Source: Alphaproteobacteria bacterium
Lineage (GTDB): Bacteria > Pseudomonadota > Alphaproteobacteria > UBA2966 > CAIVPW01
Assembly: GCA_018658465.1 (NCBI GenBank)
Contig: JABHVE010000027.1
Span: forward strand, 1-42,806
DNA length: 42,806 bases
Direction: 5' to 3'
Shown: one piece after another, positions 25,527 to 34,489 of the stretch
Position numbering within the stretch: the first letter of the stretch is position 1
Layout: every line of letters begins with the position of its first letter
The notes under the pieces: model-generated
What the model saw: the letters and a program-made list of their open reading frames with translations, nothing else
What the model was told of the DNA's origin: nothing
Databases searched by the model: none
Made by a program: the position numbers and the translations under genes

Positions 25527-25624
25527 CTAGCGCTCCTCGCCCTCTTCGCCCAAATCAACTCCATCCAGCCAGTATACGGTGGCGGGGCTCGGCTTGCGAG
25601 GTTCTGGGGCGCGAGGAATTCACA

Positions 25625-26869
25625 ATGGTGACCCCCCGCTACAATTTGGCGGCAATTGCCCAGGTTTTTTCCAATCGCAACTACGCCATCTATGCCACCG
25701 GGAATTCCATTTCTCTGATTGGTTTATGGGTCCAACGGTTGGGGGTTGGCTGGCTGGCGTGGGATTTGACCCACTCGGGGTTTTGGCTGGGGGCCGTGGC
25801 CTTTGCCGACCTGTTCCCGGTGGTGGTGATCGGGTTGTTGGGCGGCGTTTTGGCTGATCGTTATGACCGCCGTAAAATTTTGCTGATCGGTCAATCATTG
25901 GCCTTGGTTCAGGCTACGGCTTTGTGGGCGCTGACTGCCTTCGGGTTGATTGGCATCGAGCTGTTATTCGGACTTAGCCTTTTCTTAGGCATCGTCGTCG
26001 CGTTTATCCAATCGGCGCGCTTGTCCTTGGTGCCATCCCTGGTGCGGCCCAGCGACATGGCCGGGGCCGTGGCAATTGGCGCGGTGATATTCAATCTTGC
26101 CCGGTTCATTGGCCCGGGATTGGCGGGCGTTCTTATTCATCTGTTCGGGGTTGCCACTGCATTCGCGTTTAACGCGGTGACCTTTTCGGCGTTGGTGATC
26201 GCCCTTGTTTTCATCCGATCCGCCCCCCATGCCGCCAAAAAGCCCGTCCGAGCCGGGCTGCTGAAGGAAGCATTGGGCGGCTTCACCTATGCGTTTTCCC
26301 ACCCGTCGATTGCGCCGCTTTTATGGTTATTGGTGGCGGTTTCGATTTTCACGCGCCCCGCCTTGGAATTGCTGCCGGGCTTTGCCGATGCGGTGTTCGG
26401 CCAAGGTGCTGGCGGCCTGGCCGTGCTCACGTCATCGGCCGGGTTGGGGGCATTGTTTGCTGGCATGTGGCTGGCCCAACGTGGATCAGCGGCGGGGTTT
26501 TCGACCATCGCCAGCGCCGCTGTTGTGGCGGCGGGGATTGGCGTCGTGGCCTTCACAATGACCAATCCCTTGTGGGCGGCGGCACCGGCATTGTTGGTGA
26601 CCGGGTTCGCCATCACCACAATGGGCATCACCAGTCAGACGCTGATCCAAGCCGGGATCGACGAGCACATGCGCGGCCGGGTGCTCAGCATTTGGGGACT
26701 AATTCTGCGCGGCATACCGGCGATTGGGGCGTTGGGTATGGGTTGGGTGTCGGACTTCACCGGCCTGAAGCCGCCCGTGGCCGTGGCATCGGTTTTGTGC
26801 GTGATCGCCGCCCTGTTCATTTGGCGCGGCTGGCGCGGGAAGATGGCTGTTTTAGAAAAAAGCGGGTAA
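25625..26869 (+). CDS. MFS transporter (EntS/MFS_3-like)
   Basis: 414 residues with GAGGA 7 bases before the ATG. About 11-12 hydrophobic helices are visible. The MFS signature between helices 2 and 3 is GGVLADRYDRRKILLIGQ. A second weak copy lies near GRVLSIWGLILRGIPAIGALGMGWVSD. The arrangement matches the MFS_3 group that includes the enterobactin exporter EntS and many drug or metabolite exporters. There is no siderophore or resistance gene nearby, so the substrate is unknown. It converges on the Sel1-protease gene. Confidence 0.85.
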   Translation: MVTPRYNLAAIAQVFSNRNYAIYATGNSISLIGLWVQRLGVGWLAWDLTHSGFWLGAVAFADLFPVVVIGLLGGVLADRYDRRKILLIGQSLALVQATALWALTAFGLIGIELLFGLSLFLGIVVAFIQSARLSLVPSLVRPSDMAGAVAIGAVIFNLARFIGPGLAGVLIHLFGVATAFAFNAVTFSALVIALVFIRSAPHAAKKPVRAGLLKEALGGFTYAFSHPSIAPLLWLLVAVSIFTRPALELLPGFADAVFGQGAGGLAVLTSSAGLGALFAGMWLAQRGSAAGFSTIASAAVVAAGIGVVAFTMTNPLWAAAPALLVTGFAITTMGITSQTLIQAGIDEHMRGRVLSIWGLILRGIPAIGALGMGWVSDFTGLKPPVAVASVLCVIAALFIWRGWRGKMAVLEKSG

Positions 26870-26877
26870 GTGCGCGG

Positions 26878-27009
26878 TTATTGCAAACACTCCACCAAGA
26901 CGGTGTAGGCGCGGGCGCGGGCCGCCACGTCGGCGGTATCGATGGGTGTGATGGCGCCCGCAGTGCGATAATCGATGGCCAGGGAGTCCAAGAAAACTTG
27001 GGCGACTCA
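26878..27009 (-). pseudogene. In-frame C-terminal extension of the Sel1-trypsin protein, after a TGA
   Basis: Reading on in the same frame past the TGA at 27007-27009 gives VAQVFLDSLAIDYRTAGAITPIDTADVAARARAYTVLVECLQ and then TAA. This is the expected ending of the family, whose members continue NFAIxGSVAxxFL...DTADIAARAxxxTVxVEC. The TGA sits where a Ser codon (TCA) would be expected. See findings. Confidence 0.65.
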
Positions 27010-29049
27010 GCCCTGGATGGCGAAGTTCACGTTCTGAGGAATGTCGCCAATGGCCTCCGCCACAAGTATGGCGTCCAGCTTTGCCACGACCACACCAACC
27101 ACGTTTCCGGCTCCGTCCAACAGCGGCCCGCCACTGTTGCCGGGCTGAACTGGCGCGGTAATTTGCATGATCCGGCGGTCATCCCCTGGGCCCGCCAAGG
27201 CGCTGACCGCGCCGGTGGTGACAATGGCTTCGGTGCTGGTGACCAGTTCGGCACCAAACAACGGATAGCCGATGACCACCACGTCGTCGGCTGGGCGGAT
27301 GCCGCGGCCCGCTCGGAACGCCGCAGTGTCGGCGACCCGTAAATCAGGGGCCATCAGCAATGCCAAGTCGCTGTCTGGTTCCGCCGCCCGAACCTCGGCA
27401 TCCACCGTTTGTTGGGATCCAGTGCGCACCCGCACGGCAGAGCACCCGGCGATGACGTGATTGTTGGTAATAACGTGACCATCGTCGGTGATCACAAAGC
27501 CGGTGCCGGTGGCGACGATTTCCAAATTGGTTGAAACAAGTCCGCCCCGGGTTGGCCGTCTTGCCTCGGCAGCCCGTGCCACCAACAAGGCGACGCTTAG
27601 TTCATCGGAAACTTGGCCGGTGACCGGCAGGCCATAATCTTCCTCGAATTGGCGAATGGCCGCCTGGGTCTGGGCCCCGGCAATACCGTCTGCTGGTCCT
27701 GGGCTGTACCCCAAATCCGCCAAAGCGGCTTGGGTGCGGGAGACATCTTGGTTGGCGATGCCGGGATCGGCGACCGGAGGCACCAAATTCACGGTGGGAT
27801 CGGGGGGCGCCAAAGTTGGCTGAAATCCTCCTGCTTCAAATTGCAAAACCAGCTTTTTTGCTAAATCGATCTGCGCGGTGGACAAGGTGGCTTCAAGGTC
27901 TTCCAGGGCCTCGATGGCTGTTTCGTTTCCCCAATTTTGGGCCGCCAGGGCGAGCCACATATAGGCCTGGAGCGGGTCAGCCGATACCCCTTCCCCTTGC
28001 CGATAAATAAAGCCCAACGATACTTGGGCGAATTCGTGGCCTTGCATTCCGGCCTGGATCATCCACCACGCGCCCTGGGTCAAATCCTGGGCGACGCCGT
28101 CGCCGATGGAATAATCCACCGCCATATTGTATTGGGCTTCGGCATGGCCTTGTTCAGCCGCCTGACGGTACCAAAAAATCGCTTCGATCATGTCTGCCGA
28201 CACGCCATAGCCGTATTCGTAATCCACCGCCAATTCGTATTGTGCCTCGGCAATCCCTTGCTCGGCAGCCAATAAATAATACCGGGCACCTTCGGCGAAA
28301 TCTTGAGGCACCCCGCGGCCTTCGTCGAATATTTTCCCCATGGCCAACTGGGCGAGCCCGTTGCCTTGATCTGCCGACAGGCTGTACCAAAATGCCGCTT
28401 CCGAATCGCTTTGTTCGACGCCGATGCCCCGCGAATAATTAAACGCTAGTTCGAATTGGGCGCCATCGTGGCCTTGCTCAGCCGCATACAAATACCACTC
28501 GGCGGCGATCCCATAATCCTGTTCAACGCCGTAGCCGAAATCATAATTGATGCCCATTTCGTATTGGGCGCGGGGGTCGCCGGCATCAGCTGCAAGGCGC
28601 ATCCACTCTGCCGACACGAAATCGTCTGCGGGCACCCCGTCGCCGGATTGGAACATCAATGCCAAATAATATTGGGCATCGGGATCGCCTTGGGCTGCAG
28701 ACTGTTCGTACCAGTAGGCGGCCTCGGTGTAATCTTGTTCGACTCCCAAGCCGTCGAAATACAAACCCGCCAAAAAATATTGCGCCAGGGAATCTCCTTG
28801 GACTGCCGCAAGGGTATACAGCGCCGCCGCCAATTCAAAATCGGGCTCGCCGACTAAGCCGAAATCGTAAATGTAGGCCGCCATGGTTTGGGCTGCTGGA
28901 TCGCCCGCCTCCACGTGCTCGATCAATTCATCCAGCGCGGCGTCGTAGTTGCCAACCTCGAACTGCTTGATGGCAACGTCCATGTCGGCGGTGGCGGTGC
29001 CACCGATCAACACGCCCAAAAATATTCCAATGATTGCGATCCGTTTCAT
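27007..29049 (-). CDS. Periplasmic Sel1-repeat / peptidoglycan-binding / trypsin-like serine protease
   Basis: 680 residues from ATG 29049, chosen because a signal peptide follows (MKRIAIIGIFLGVLIGGTATA). About eleven Sel1 repeats of 36 residues occupy roughly 25-400. A PG_binding_1 domain follows (VSRTQAALADLGYSPGPADGIAGAQTQAAIRQFEEDYGLPVTG). Then comes a trypsin-like domain with the triad His in ITNNHVIAG, Asp in EPDSDLALL and Ser in QPGNSGGPLLD. No PDZ domain is present. It is likely a cell-wall-anchored periplasmic protease. The printed frame ends at a TGA inside the last conserved segment; the natural end is probably 42 residues further. The catalytic triad is intact. Confidence 0.85.
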   Translation of the reverse strand: MKRIAIIGIFLGVLIGGTATADMDVAIKQFEVGNYDAALDELIEHVEAGDPAAQTMAAYIYDFGLVGEPDFELAAALYTLAAVQGDSLAQYFLAGLYFDGLGVEQDYTEAAYWYEQSAAQGDPDAQYYLALMFQSGDGVPADDFVSAEWMRLAADAGDPRAQYEMGINYDFGYGVEQDYGIAAEWYLYAAEQGHDGAQFELAFNYSRGIGVEQSDSEAAFWYSLSADQGNGLAQLAMGKIFDEGRGVPQDFAEGARYYLLAAEQGIAEAQYELAVDYEYGYGVSADMIEAIFWYRQAAEQGHAEAQYNMAVDYSIGDGVAQDLTQGAWWMIQAGMQGHEFAQVSLGFIYRQGEGVSADPLQAYMWLALAAQNWGNETAIEALEDLEATLSTAQIDLAKKLVLQFEAGGFQPTLAPPDPTVNLVPPVADPGIANQDVSRTQAALADLGYSPGPADGIAGAQTQAAIRQFEEDYGLPVTGQVSDELSVALLVARAAEARRPTRGGLVSTNLEIVATGTGFVITDDGHVITNNHVIAGCSAVRVRTGSQQTVDAEVRAAEPDSDLALLMAPDLRVADTAAFRAGRGIRPADDVVVIGYPLFGAELVTSTEAIVTTGAVSALAGPGDDRRIMQITAPVQPGNSGGPLLDGAGNVVGVVVAKLDAILVAEAIGDIPQNVNFAIQG

Positions 29050-29268
29050 GGGGCAATGGTACGCCAGGACGGGGCGAAATGCCGCCAATTTGTTGGTGCC
29101 GGGGCGGGTGGTGGATCGCGCAATCGCTGGTGTCGCGTTCATTTCATGAACATTTGTGCGTTCATGGCTTGAACACAGCTGCATTTCGGGCTAACGTTCA
29201 CGCCGCGAACACGAATAAATGGCCGACACCTTGGGATACAGGCATCGGCGGCTAGGAGATCCCGGTCC

Positions 29269-29961
29269 GTGGTAAGCCAAGACATCAGTCAGGATCAAAA
29301 AGCCGCCATTGGCTCTGGCCCGCTGGAATCAGACGAAGTTGATGGCGAAAGCGCCATTACTCTGGGTCTTTTGGACGCCGTGCACCAAAACAGCTCGGTT
29401 TCCCAGCGGTCCTTGGCGGCGGAGCTGGGAATCGCTCTGGGGCTCACCAACGCCTATTTGAAGCGCTGCGTGCGCAAAGGCCTGGTAAAGGTCCGGTCAG
29501 CCCCGGCTAATCGCTATGCCTATTATCTGACTCCCAAAGGCTTCGCCGAAAAAAGCCAACTCACCGCCCGCTATTTGTCCGGCTCGTTCAGTTTTTATCG
29601 GCGGGCACGGGATCAATGCGACGCCTTGCTGGCCACCAGTGCCGATGAAGGTTTCCGGCGCATCGCCCTGTATGGCGTTGGTGACTTGGCGGAAGTAGCC
29701 GTGTTGTGCGCCATGCGCCACCACCTGGAAGTCGTGGGTATTGCCGACGATCGGGCAAACATCAATAGCTTCTTGAACCTGGTGGTGGTGCGCGAACTGA
29801 AAGACTTGCCGACTATTGATGGGGCACTTTTGACCGATTCTGCGCGGCCTCAACACAGCTTTGAAAGTTTGGCCAAACAGATCGATCCGGCGCGCATTCT
29901 GGTTCCGGAATTGTTGCACGTGACCCGGGATTCCGATGGGCCGGGAAGGGCGGGATCGTGA
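29269..29961 (+). CDS. Winged-helix transcriptional regulator at the head of the glycan operon
   Basis: 230 residues from GTG 29269, with TAGGAG 10 bases upstream. An N-terminal MarR/winged-helix domain is visible (ITLGLLDAVHQNSSVSQRSLAAELGIALGLTNAYLKRCVRKGLVKVRSA, then a wing YAYYLTPKGFAEK). A second domain follows that looks nucleotide- or sugar-phosphate-binding (RRIALYGVGDLAEVAVLCAMRHHLEVVGIADD, a Rossmann-like strand-loop-helix). This two-domain layout is known from regulators at the start of exopolysaccharide loci. The second domain may sense a metabolite. Its stop overlaps the next GTG by 4 bases. Confidence 0.8.
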   Translation: MVSQDISQDQKAAIGSGPLESDEVDGESAITLGLLDAVHQNSSVSQRSLAAELGIALGLTNAYLKRCVRKGLVKVRSAPANRYAYYLTPKGFAEKSQLTARYLSGSFSFYRRARDQCDALLATSADEGFRRIALYGVGDLAEVAVLCAMRHHLEVVGIADDRANINSFLNLVVVRELKDLPTIDGALLTDSARPQHSFESLAKQIDPARILVPELLHVTRDSDGPGRAGS

Positions 29962-30473
29962 ACCGCTGGTATTGCGCATACACCAAACCCGGTGCCGAGC
30001 TTTGGGCGCGGACGAATTTGTGGGAACGCGGGTTCGACGTGTACTTGCCTCTGTACCAAAAACGCCGCCGCCACGCCCGGCGCACGGACTATGTGGCGGC
30101 ACCCCTGTTCCCGCGCTATTTGTTCGTATCCGCTGATTTGGAAACCGGGGTATCCCGGGGCATTACCTTTGCGCCGGGGGTTTCCAGCCTGATCGCCTTT
30201 GGTGGCGATCCGGCGCCGGTCCCGGATCCAATCATCGCCGAAATTCGCGCCAACGAAGGCGAGGACGGAATGGTGGATATCGATCACGGACATGGCATTG
30301 CCTCGCGCTATCAGCCCGGCGACAAAGTGCGTATCGCCGAAGGCCCCATGGCCGACTCGGTGGGCATTTTTCACGCCCGCAGCGCCGACCAACGGGTATT
30401 CATTTTGCTAGATCTTTTGGGCCGTCAGGTTCAGGTCAAAGTCCACGCCAAGGCTTTGAGCCCCGAGGAATAA
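29958..30473 (+). CDS. Specialised NusG/RfaH-type transcription antiterminator
   Basis: 171 residues. An NGN domain (RWYCAYTKPGAELWARTNLWERGFDVYLPLYQKRRRHARRTDYVAAPLFPRYLFVSAD) is joined to a KOW domain (YQPGDKVRIAEGPMADSVGIFHARSADQRVFILLDLLGRQVQVKVHAKAL). This is the RfaH/LoaP-like size and pattern, distinct from housekeeping NusG, which is normally beside secE. Such paralogues bind elongating RNA polymerase and let it read through long surface-polysaccharide operons, often after recruitment at an ops-like leader element. Being second in the glycan operon supports that role. I saw no convincing ops match. Confidence 0.85.
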   Translation: MNRWYCAYTKPGAELWARTNLWERGFDVYLPLYQKRRRHARRTDYVAAPLFPRYLFVSADLETGVSRGITFAPGVSSLIAFGGDPAPVPDPIIAEIRANEGEDGMVDIDHGHGIASRYQPGDKVRIAEGPMADSVGIFHARSADQRVFILLDLLGRQVQVKVHAKALSPEE

Positions 30474-30511
30474 ATGGGGCTCGCCGTGCCTACAAAAAAA
30501 GCGTTCCAACC

Positions 30512-32251
30512 ATGAATTCTTGGCGTCAACGTTTTGACCTTATCGCCCGATTAATCGGCGAGCGCCGCAGGTTGGCCGCCGTGATGTTCACGGTCACATT
30601 GCTGGCCGCATTGGCCGAAAGTTTCGGCCTGTTCCTGGTCTTGCCAATTTTGTCGGGGGTGTTGGGCCTGGCAAGTGAACCCGGGATGCTGACGAATATT
30701 TCCGGTCGCATCGAACAGTTGTTCCCCGGAGCCTTTCGCCTTGAAATGCTCCTGGCCTTGCTGGCGCTGGCGTTTTTGGCCAAGGGGGCATTGGCGGTCA
30801 CCGCCCGGGGCATGACCGACTATTTTGCCCTGCGCCTGCGTGATGACTGGGCATCGGCGATGTTCGATCATTATTTATCCGCCCGCCGCGCCGGGCTCGC
30901 TGGGCAAAAACTGGGGGCAATGGTTCACAATGTCGCCCAGGAATCCTATCGGGCGTCTCGCGGCGTCGCCCTGTTGTTCGACTTTCTGAACCGTTCCATC
31001 CTGGTCTTGGTGCTGACGGGGTTGCTGTTGCTCATCAGCTGGCAGGCAACAATTTTTGTCGCCCTGACCGGGGTGCTGGTGTTTTACGGCATCCGCAAAA
31101 GCACGTTTCGATACTCCGTAAAATTCGGCAAGCTGCGGCAAAAAATGTTCCAGAAGATCACAGCGATTTCTGCGGAATCCTTGGCGGCAATCAATGAAAT
31201 AAAGCTGTTTGGTGCCAACGCCCGCAAACGTGGCGAATTGGGGGAGCGTCTGGAGCGCCACACCCGGGCGGAAACGAAATTTCGGGTGGCCAAGGAAATC
31301 CCTGTCCAGGCCACAGAATTAATGCTGATCCTGCTGTTTGGCGCCGGCCTGGTGATTATGACAAGAGTGTTGGGGCTGGAGCCCGCGGCATCTGCCGGGC
31401 AGTTGGGGCTGTTCTTGTTGGTGGGCCAACGCATGCTCACCAACGTCAACAACATCATTTCCCAGCGCATGAAAATCGCCGCGATGCTACCGGCTGTGGC
31501 CTTGGTGAGCGATCTGGCCCACGCCGAGCCGGATCGCGAAGATACCCAAACCGGCACGCCCTATAAGCCCCTTGAAACCGACATCGAATTCCGCGATGTG
31601 GGGTTTGCCTATGATCCCGGCACGCAAATTTTGTCGGGCATCAACATGGTAATCCCCAAGGGCAAAACCACGGCGATTGTTGGCGCGTCGGGTGTGGGCA
31701 AATCGACCTTTGCCGACATGTTGTTGGGGTTCGTGTCGCCGACCCAGGGCGCCATCGTAACGGGGGACCAGGATTGGTCTGAATTCTCGTTGTCGTCCTT
31801 GCGCCAGGGAATTGGTTATGTGACCCAGTCGCCCATGATCTTCAACACCACAGTGCGGGACAACATCCGGTTTGGCGCCCCGGCTGCCACCGACAGCGAA
31901 ATCATCGAAGCCGCCAAAATCGCCCACGCCCATGAATTCATCACCGCCTTGGCCGATGGATATGACACCCAGATTGGCGATCGCGGCGAAAATTTATCGG
32001 GTGGCCAGCGCCAACGTCTTGCCGTCGCCCGGGTCATTTTGTGCCGCCCCAGCGTCTATGTGTTCGACGAAGCGACGAACGCCTTGGACCCGGAATCGGA
32101 ATCCCTTGTGCGCGCGGCCATCCGCGAGTTATCGGGGGATGCCACGGTCATTTTGATCGCCCATGGGGAATCGGTGCTGGGCCAGGCGGACGTCATTTAC
32201 CGATTGGAAAGCGACGGCGCCCATTCGGTCAGCAACAACGAGGCCGCCTGA
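30512..32251 (+). CDS. MsbA/PglK-like ABC transporter (fused permease and ATPase)
   Basis: 579 residues. Six hydrophobic helices occupy the first about 320 residues. The ATPase follows with Walker A IVGASGVGKSTFADMLLG, signature NLSGGQRQRLAVAR, Walker B VYVFDEATNALD and H-loop VILIAHGE. The fused half-transporter layout matches MsbA and PglK-like lipid or lipid-linked oligosaccharide flippases. In the context of nonulosonic acid genes, the substrate is probably a lipid-linked glycan rather than a peptide. It ends 1 base before the neuB start codon. Confidence 0.87.
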   Translation: MNSWRQRFDLIARLIGERRRLAAVMFTVTLLAALAESFGLFLVLPILSGVLGLASEPGMLTNISGRIEQLFPGAFRLEMLLALLALAFLAKGALAVTARGMTDYFALRLRDDWASAMFDHYLSARRAGLAGQKLGAMVHNVAQESYRASRGVALLFDFLNRSILVLVLTGLLLLISWQATIFVALTGVLVFYGIRKSTFRYSVKFGKLRQKMFQKITAISAESLAAINEIKLFGANARKRGELGERLERHTRAETKFRVAKEIPVQATELMLILLFGAGLVIMTRVLGLEPAASAGQLGLFLLVGQRMLTNVNNIISQRMKIAAMLPAVALVSDLAHAEPDREDTQTGTPYKPLETDIEFRDVGFAYDPGTQILSGINMVIPKGKTTAIVGASGVGKSTFADMLLGFVSPTQGAIVTGDQDWSEFSLSSLRQGIGYVTQSPMIFNTTVRDNIRFGAPAATDSEIIEAAKIAHAHEFITALADGYDTQIGDRGENLSGGQRQRLAVARVILCRPSVYVFDEATNALDPESESLVRAAIRELSGDATVILIAHGESVLGQADVIYRLESDGAHSVSNNEAA

Positions 32252-32252
32252 A

Positions 32253-33335
32253 ATGCCTGACGCAATTCTTATCGGGGGACACGCGGTGGGGCCGGGTAAT
32301 CCGGCTTTTCTGATCGCCGAAGTCGCCCAATCCCACGATGGATCATTGGGGTTGGCCCACGCATTTGTCGACAGCGCGGCCAAGGCTGGTGCCGACGCTG
32401 TGAAATTCCAAACCCACATCGCCGCGGCTGAATCAACGTTGGATGAACCCTTTCGCACGGCCTTTAGCACCCAGGACGACACCCGGTACGATTACTGGAA
32501 GCGCATGGAATTCACGGCGGAACAATGGGCGGGGCTTGCGGCCCATGCCGCGCACAAAGATCTGGTGTTTTTGTCGTCGGCGTTTTCCATCGAGGCCATG
32601 GAGATATTGAAATCTTTGGGCATGCTGGCGTGGAAAATTGGCTCAGGCGAGCTTGCCTCACACCAAATGCTGACGGCCATCGCCCAGACGGCAGCGGCGT
32701 CAAACGCCCCCGTGTTGCTCAGCACCGGCATGACCACATTTGATGATATCGATGCCGCAGCGGCTTTGGTCCTGGCAGAAGGCGCTGCCATGGGGGGGTT
32801 TCAGTGCACCAGCCGGTACCCGGCGGCGTTGGAAGACGTGGGCCTGAACGTCATCGACCAATTACGTTCGCGGCTGAATTGTCCGGTGGGTCTGTCCGAT
32901 CACACCGGTACTGTGCACCCCAGCTTGGCGGCGATCGCCCGCGGTGCGGACATGATCGAAGTCCACATCGCTTTGGACAAAGCCATGTTTGGCCCCGATG
33001 TACCGGTGTCATTGACCCCCGACGACATCGCCTTGCTGCGTGCCGCCCGGGATGCGGTGGCGGTGATGGATGCCAACCCGGTGGACAATGATGCCATGGC
33101 TGCCGAATTGGCGCCCATGCGATCCCTGTTCAACAAAAGCGTGGCAACAGTGCGCGACTTGCCGTCCGGCACAATCTTGGCCCCAGACATGCTAACCGAA
33201 AAGAAACCGGGAACCGGAATCCCGGCCGCCGACCTGCCGATCTTGATTGGCCGGGTGTTGGCCCGCGACGTGTCTTCGCAGCACTTGCTCGCGGGCGAAG
33301 ATCTGGAACCCTCTATCGAGCCTGAATTGGGATGA
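32253..33335 (+). CDS. neuB: NeuB-family nonulosonic acid synthase
   Basis: 360 residues from ATG 32253, immediately after the transporter stop. The N-terminal NeuB barrel is clear: FLIAEVAQSHDGSLGLAHAFVDSAAKAGADAVKFQTH, then AWKIGSGELASHQMLTAIA, LLSTGMTTFDDI, FQCTSRYPAALEDVGLNVI and GLSDHTGTVHPSLAAIARGADMIEVHI. The C-terminal SAF (antifreeze-like) domain begins at KSVATVRDLPSGTILAPDMLTEKKPGTGIPA. It condenses phosphoenolpyruvate with a hexosamine (ManNAc for Neu; a 6-deoxy diamino sugar for Leg or Pse) to give a 9-carbon 2-keto acid. Which sugar cannot be told from sequence. Confidence 0.9.
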   Translation: MPDAILIGGHAVGPGNPAFLIAEVAQSHDGSLGLAHAFVDSAAKAGADAVKFQTHIAAAESTLDEPFRTAFSTQDDTRYDYWKRMEFTAEQWAGLAAHAAHKDLVFLSSAFSIEAMEILKSLGMLAWKIGSGELASHQMLTAIAQTAAASNAPVLLSTGMTTFDDIDAAAALVLAEGAAMGGFQCTSRYPAALEDVGLNVIDQLRSRLNCPVGLSDHTGTVHPSLAAIARGADMIEVHIALDKAMFGPDVPVSLTPDDIALLRAARDAVAVMDANPVDNDAMAAELAPMRSLFNKSVATVRDLPSGTILAPDMLTEKKPGTGIPAADLPILIGRVLARDVSSQHLLAGEDLEPSIEPELG

Positions 33336-34489
33336 AAAATTCGATCCGTAAAATTTGTATCGTGGTCAACAGCCGGGCCAATTACGGGCGCATCAAATCG
33401 GTGATGCGGGCGGTGAACGACCATCCCAAATTGGAACTTCAATTGATTGTCGGGGCGTCGGCGTTGCTGTACCGGTTCGGCAATGTTGCGGACCTTATTC
33501 GCGCAGATGGGTTCGAGCCTTCTGCCACCGTGTACACCATCGTCGAAGGTGAAACGCCAACGACCATGGCCAAGTCCACCGGCATGGCGATCATGGAGCT
33601 GGCCACTCAGTTCGAAAACATGAAACCCGATATCGCCCTGACTGTGGCCGACCGGTTTGAAACCATGGCGACGGCGGTTGCCGCCAGCTATATGAACATT
33701 CCCCTGGCCCACACCCAGGGTGGCGAGGTCACAGGCAATATTGATGAAAGCGTTCGCCACGCGGTCACCAAGCTTTCCCACCTGCATTTTCCGGCCACCG
33801 CACAGGCCGCCGATTACTTGGTGCGTATGGGGGAAGAACCATCGACCGTGCATTACACCGGCTGCCCCGCCATTGATTTGGTGGCCGGTCTGGACCTGAC
33901 GTTGCCCCCAGATATTTTCACCCGGTACAAAGGTGTCGGTGCCGACCTAGACCCCGCCAAGCCATATTTGGTGGTGCTGCAACACCCCGTGACATCGGAA
34001 TACGGCAGCGGGTTCGACCAGATCAACGCGACCCTACAGGCGGTGGAAAGCATTGGCATGCAAACCGCCTGGTTGTGGCCCAATGTGGATGCCGGGTCCG
34101 ACGATATCTCCAAGGGATTGCGCATGTACCGGGAAGAAAAATCCCCGGATTGGCTGCACATGTATCGCAACTTTGGCGCCGAAGATTATGCGCGGCTGAT
34201 CAATGGTGCCCAATGCTTGGTGGGCAATTCGTCATCGGCATTGCGCGAAGGTGCCTATCTTGGGGTGCCTGCTGTGAACATCGGCAATCGTCAACAAGGC
34301 CGCGAACATGGTGCAAATGTTGTGCACATCGCCAACGATGCCGATGCGATCGTTGCCGCCATCACTGCCCAAATCGCCAAGGGTCGTCACCCAGGTTCCG
34401 AACTGTTCGGTGACGGAACCGCAGGCGGAAAAATTGCGGACATTTTGGCCAACGCCGAAATCACCATTCAAAAACGCTTGGCCTATTAA
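33332..34489 (+). CDS. neuC: NeuC-family UDP-N-acetylhexosamine 2-epimerase (hydrolysing)
   Basis: 385 residues; ATGA overlap with neuB. Epimerase-family features include ICIVVNSRANYGRIKSVMRAV, LTVADRFETMATAVAASYMNIPLAHTQGGEVTGNIDESVRHAVTKLSHLHFPAT, and the C-terminal CLVGNSSSALREGAYLGVPAVNIGNRQQGREHGANV. The hydrolysing form releases free ManNAc (Neu pathway) or the 2,4-diacetamido-6-deoxy-mannose precursor of legionaminate from the UDP sugar, giving the NeuB substrate. The neuB-neuC order is typical. No dedicated 4,6-dehydratase, aminotransferase or acetyltransferase for Leg or Pse is in the window, which favours a Neu-type sugar or a precursor made elsewhere. Confidence 0.9.
   Translation: MKNSIRKICIVVNSRANYGRIKSVMRAVNDHPKLELQLIVGASALLYRFGNVADLIRADGFEPSATVYTIVEGETPTTMAKSTGMAIMELATQFENMKPDIALTVADRFETMATAVAASYMNIPLAHTQGGEVTGNIDESVRHAVTKLSHLHFPATAQAADYLVRMGEEPSTVHYTGCPAIDLVAGLDLTLPPDIFTRYKGVGADLDPAKPYLVVLQHPVTSEYGSGFDQINATLQAVESIGMQTAWLWPNVDAGSDDISKGLRMYREEKSPDWLHMYRNFGAEDYARLINGAQCLVGNSSSALREGAYLGVPAVNIGNRQQGREHGANVVHIANDADAIVAAITAQIAKGRHPGSELFGDGTAGGKIADILANAEITIQKRLAY

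Noticed and set aside
27007-27009. TGA read as selenocysteine
   Set aside because: The expected residue is Ser, the site is not catalytic, and no SECIS-like hairpin stands out directly after it. A nonsense change or read error is simpler.
26323-27342. 339-residue plus-strand ORF
   Set aside because: It is out of frame with the MFS gene over its first half and antisense to the Sel1-protease in the second. It has no recognisable domain.
32900-33853. 317-residue minus-strand ORF
   Set aside because: Antisense shadow of neuB and neuC.
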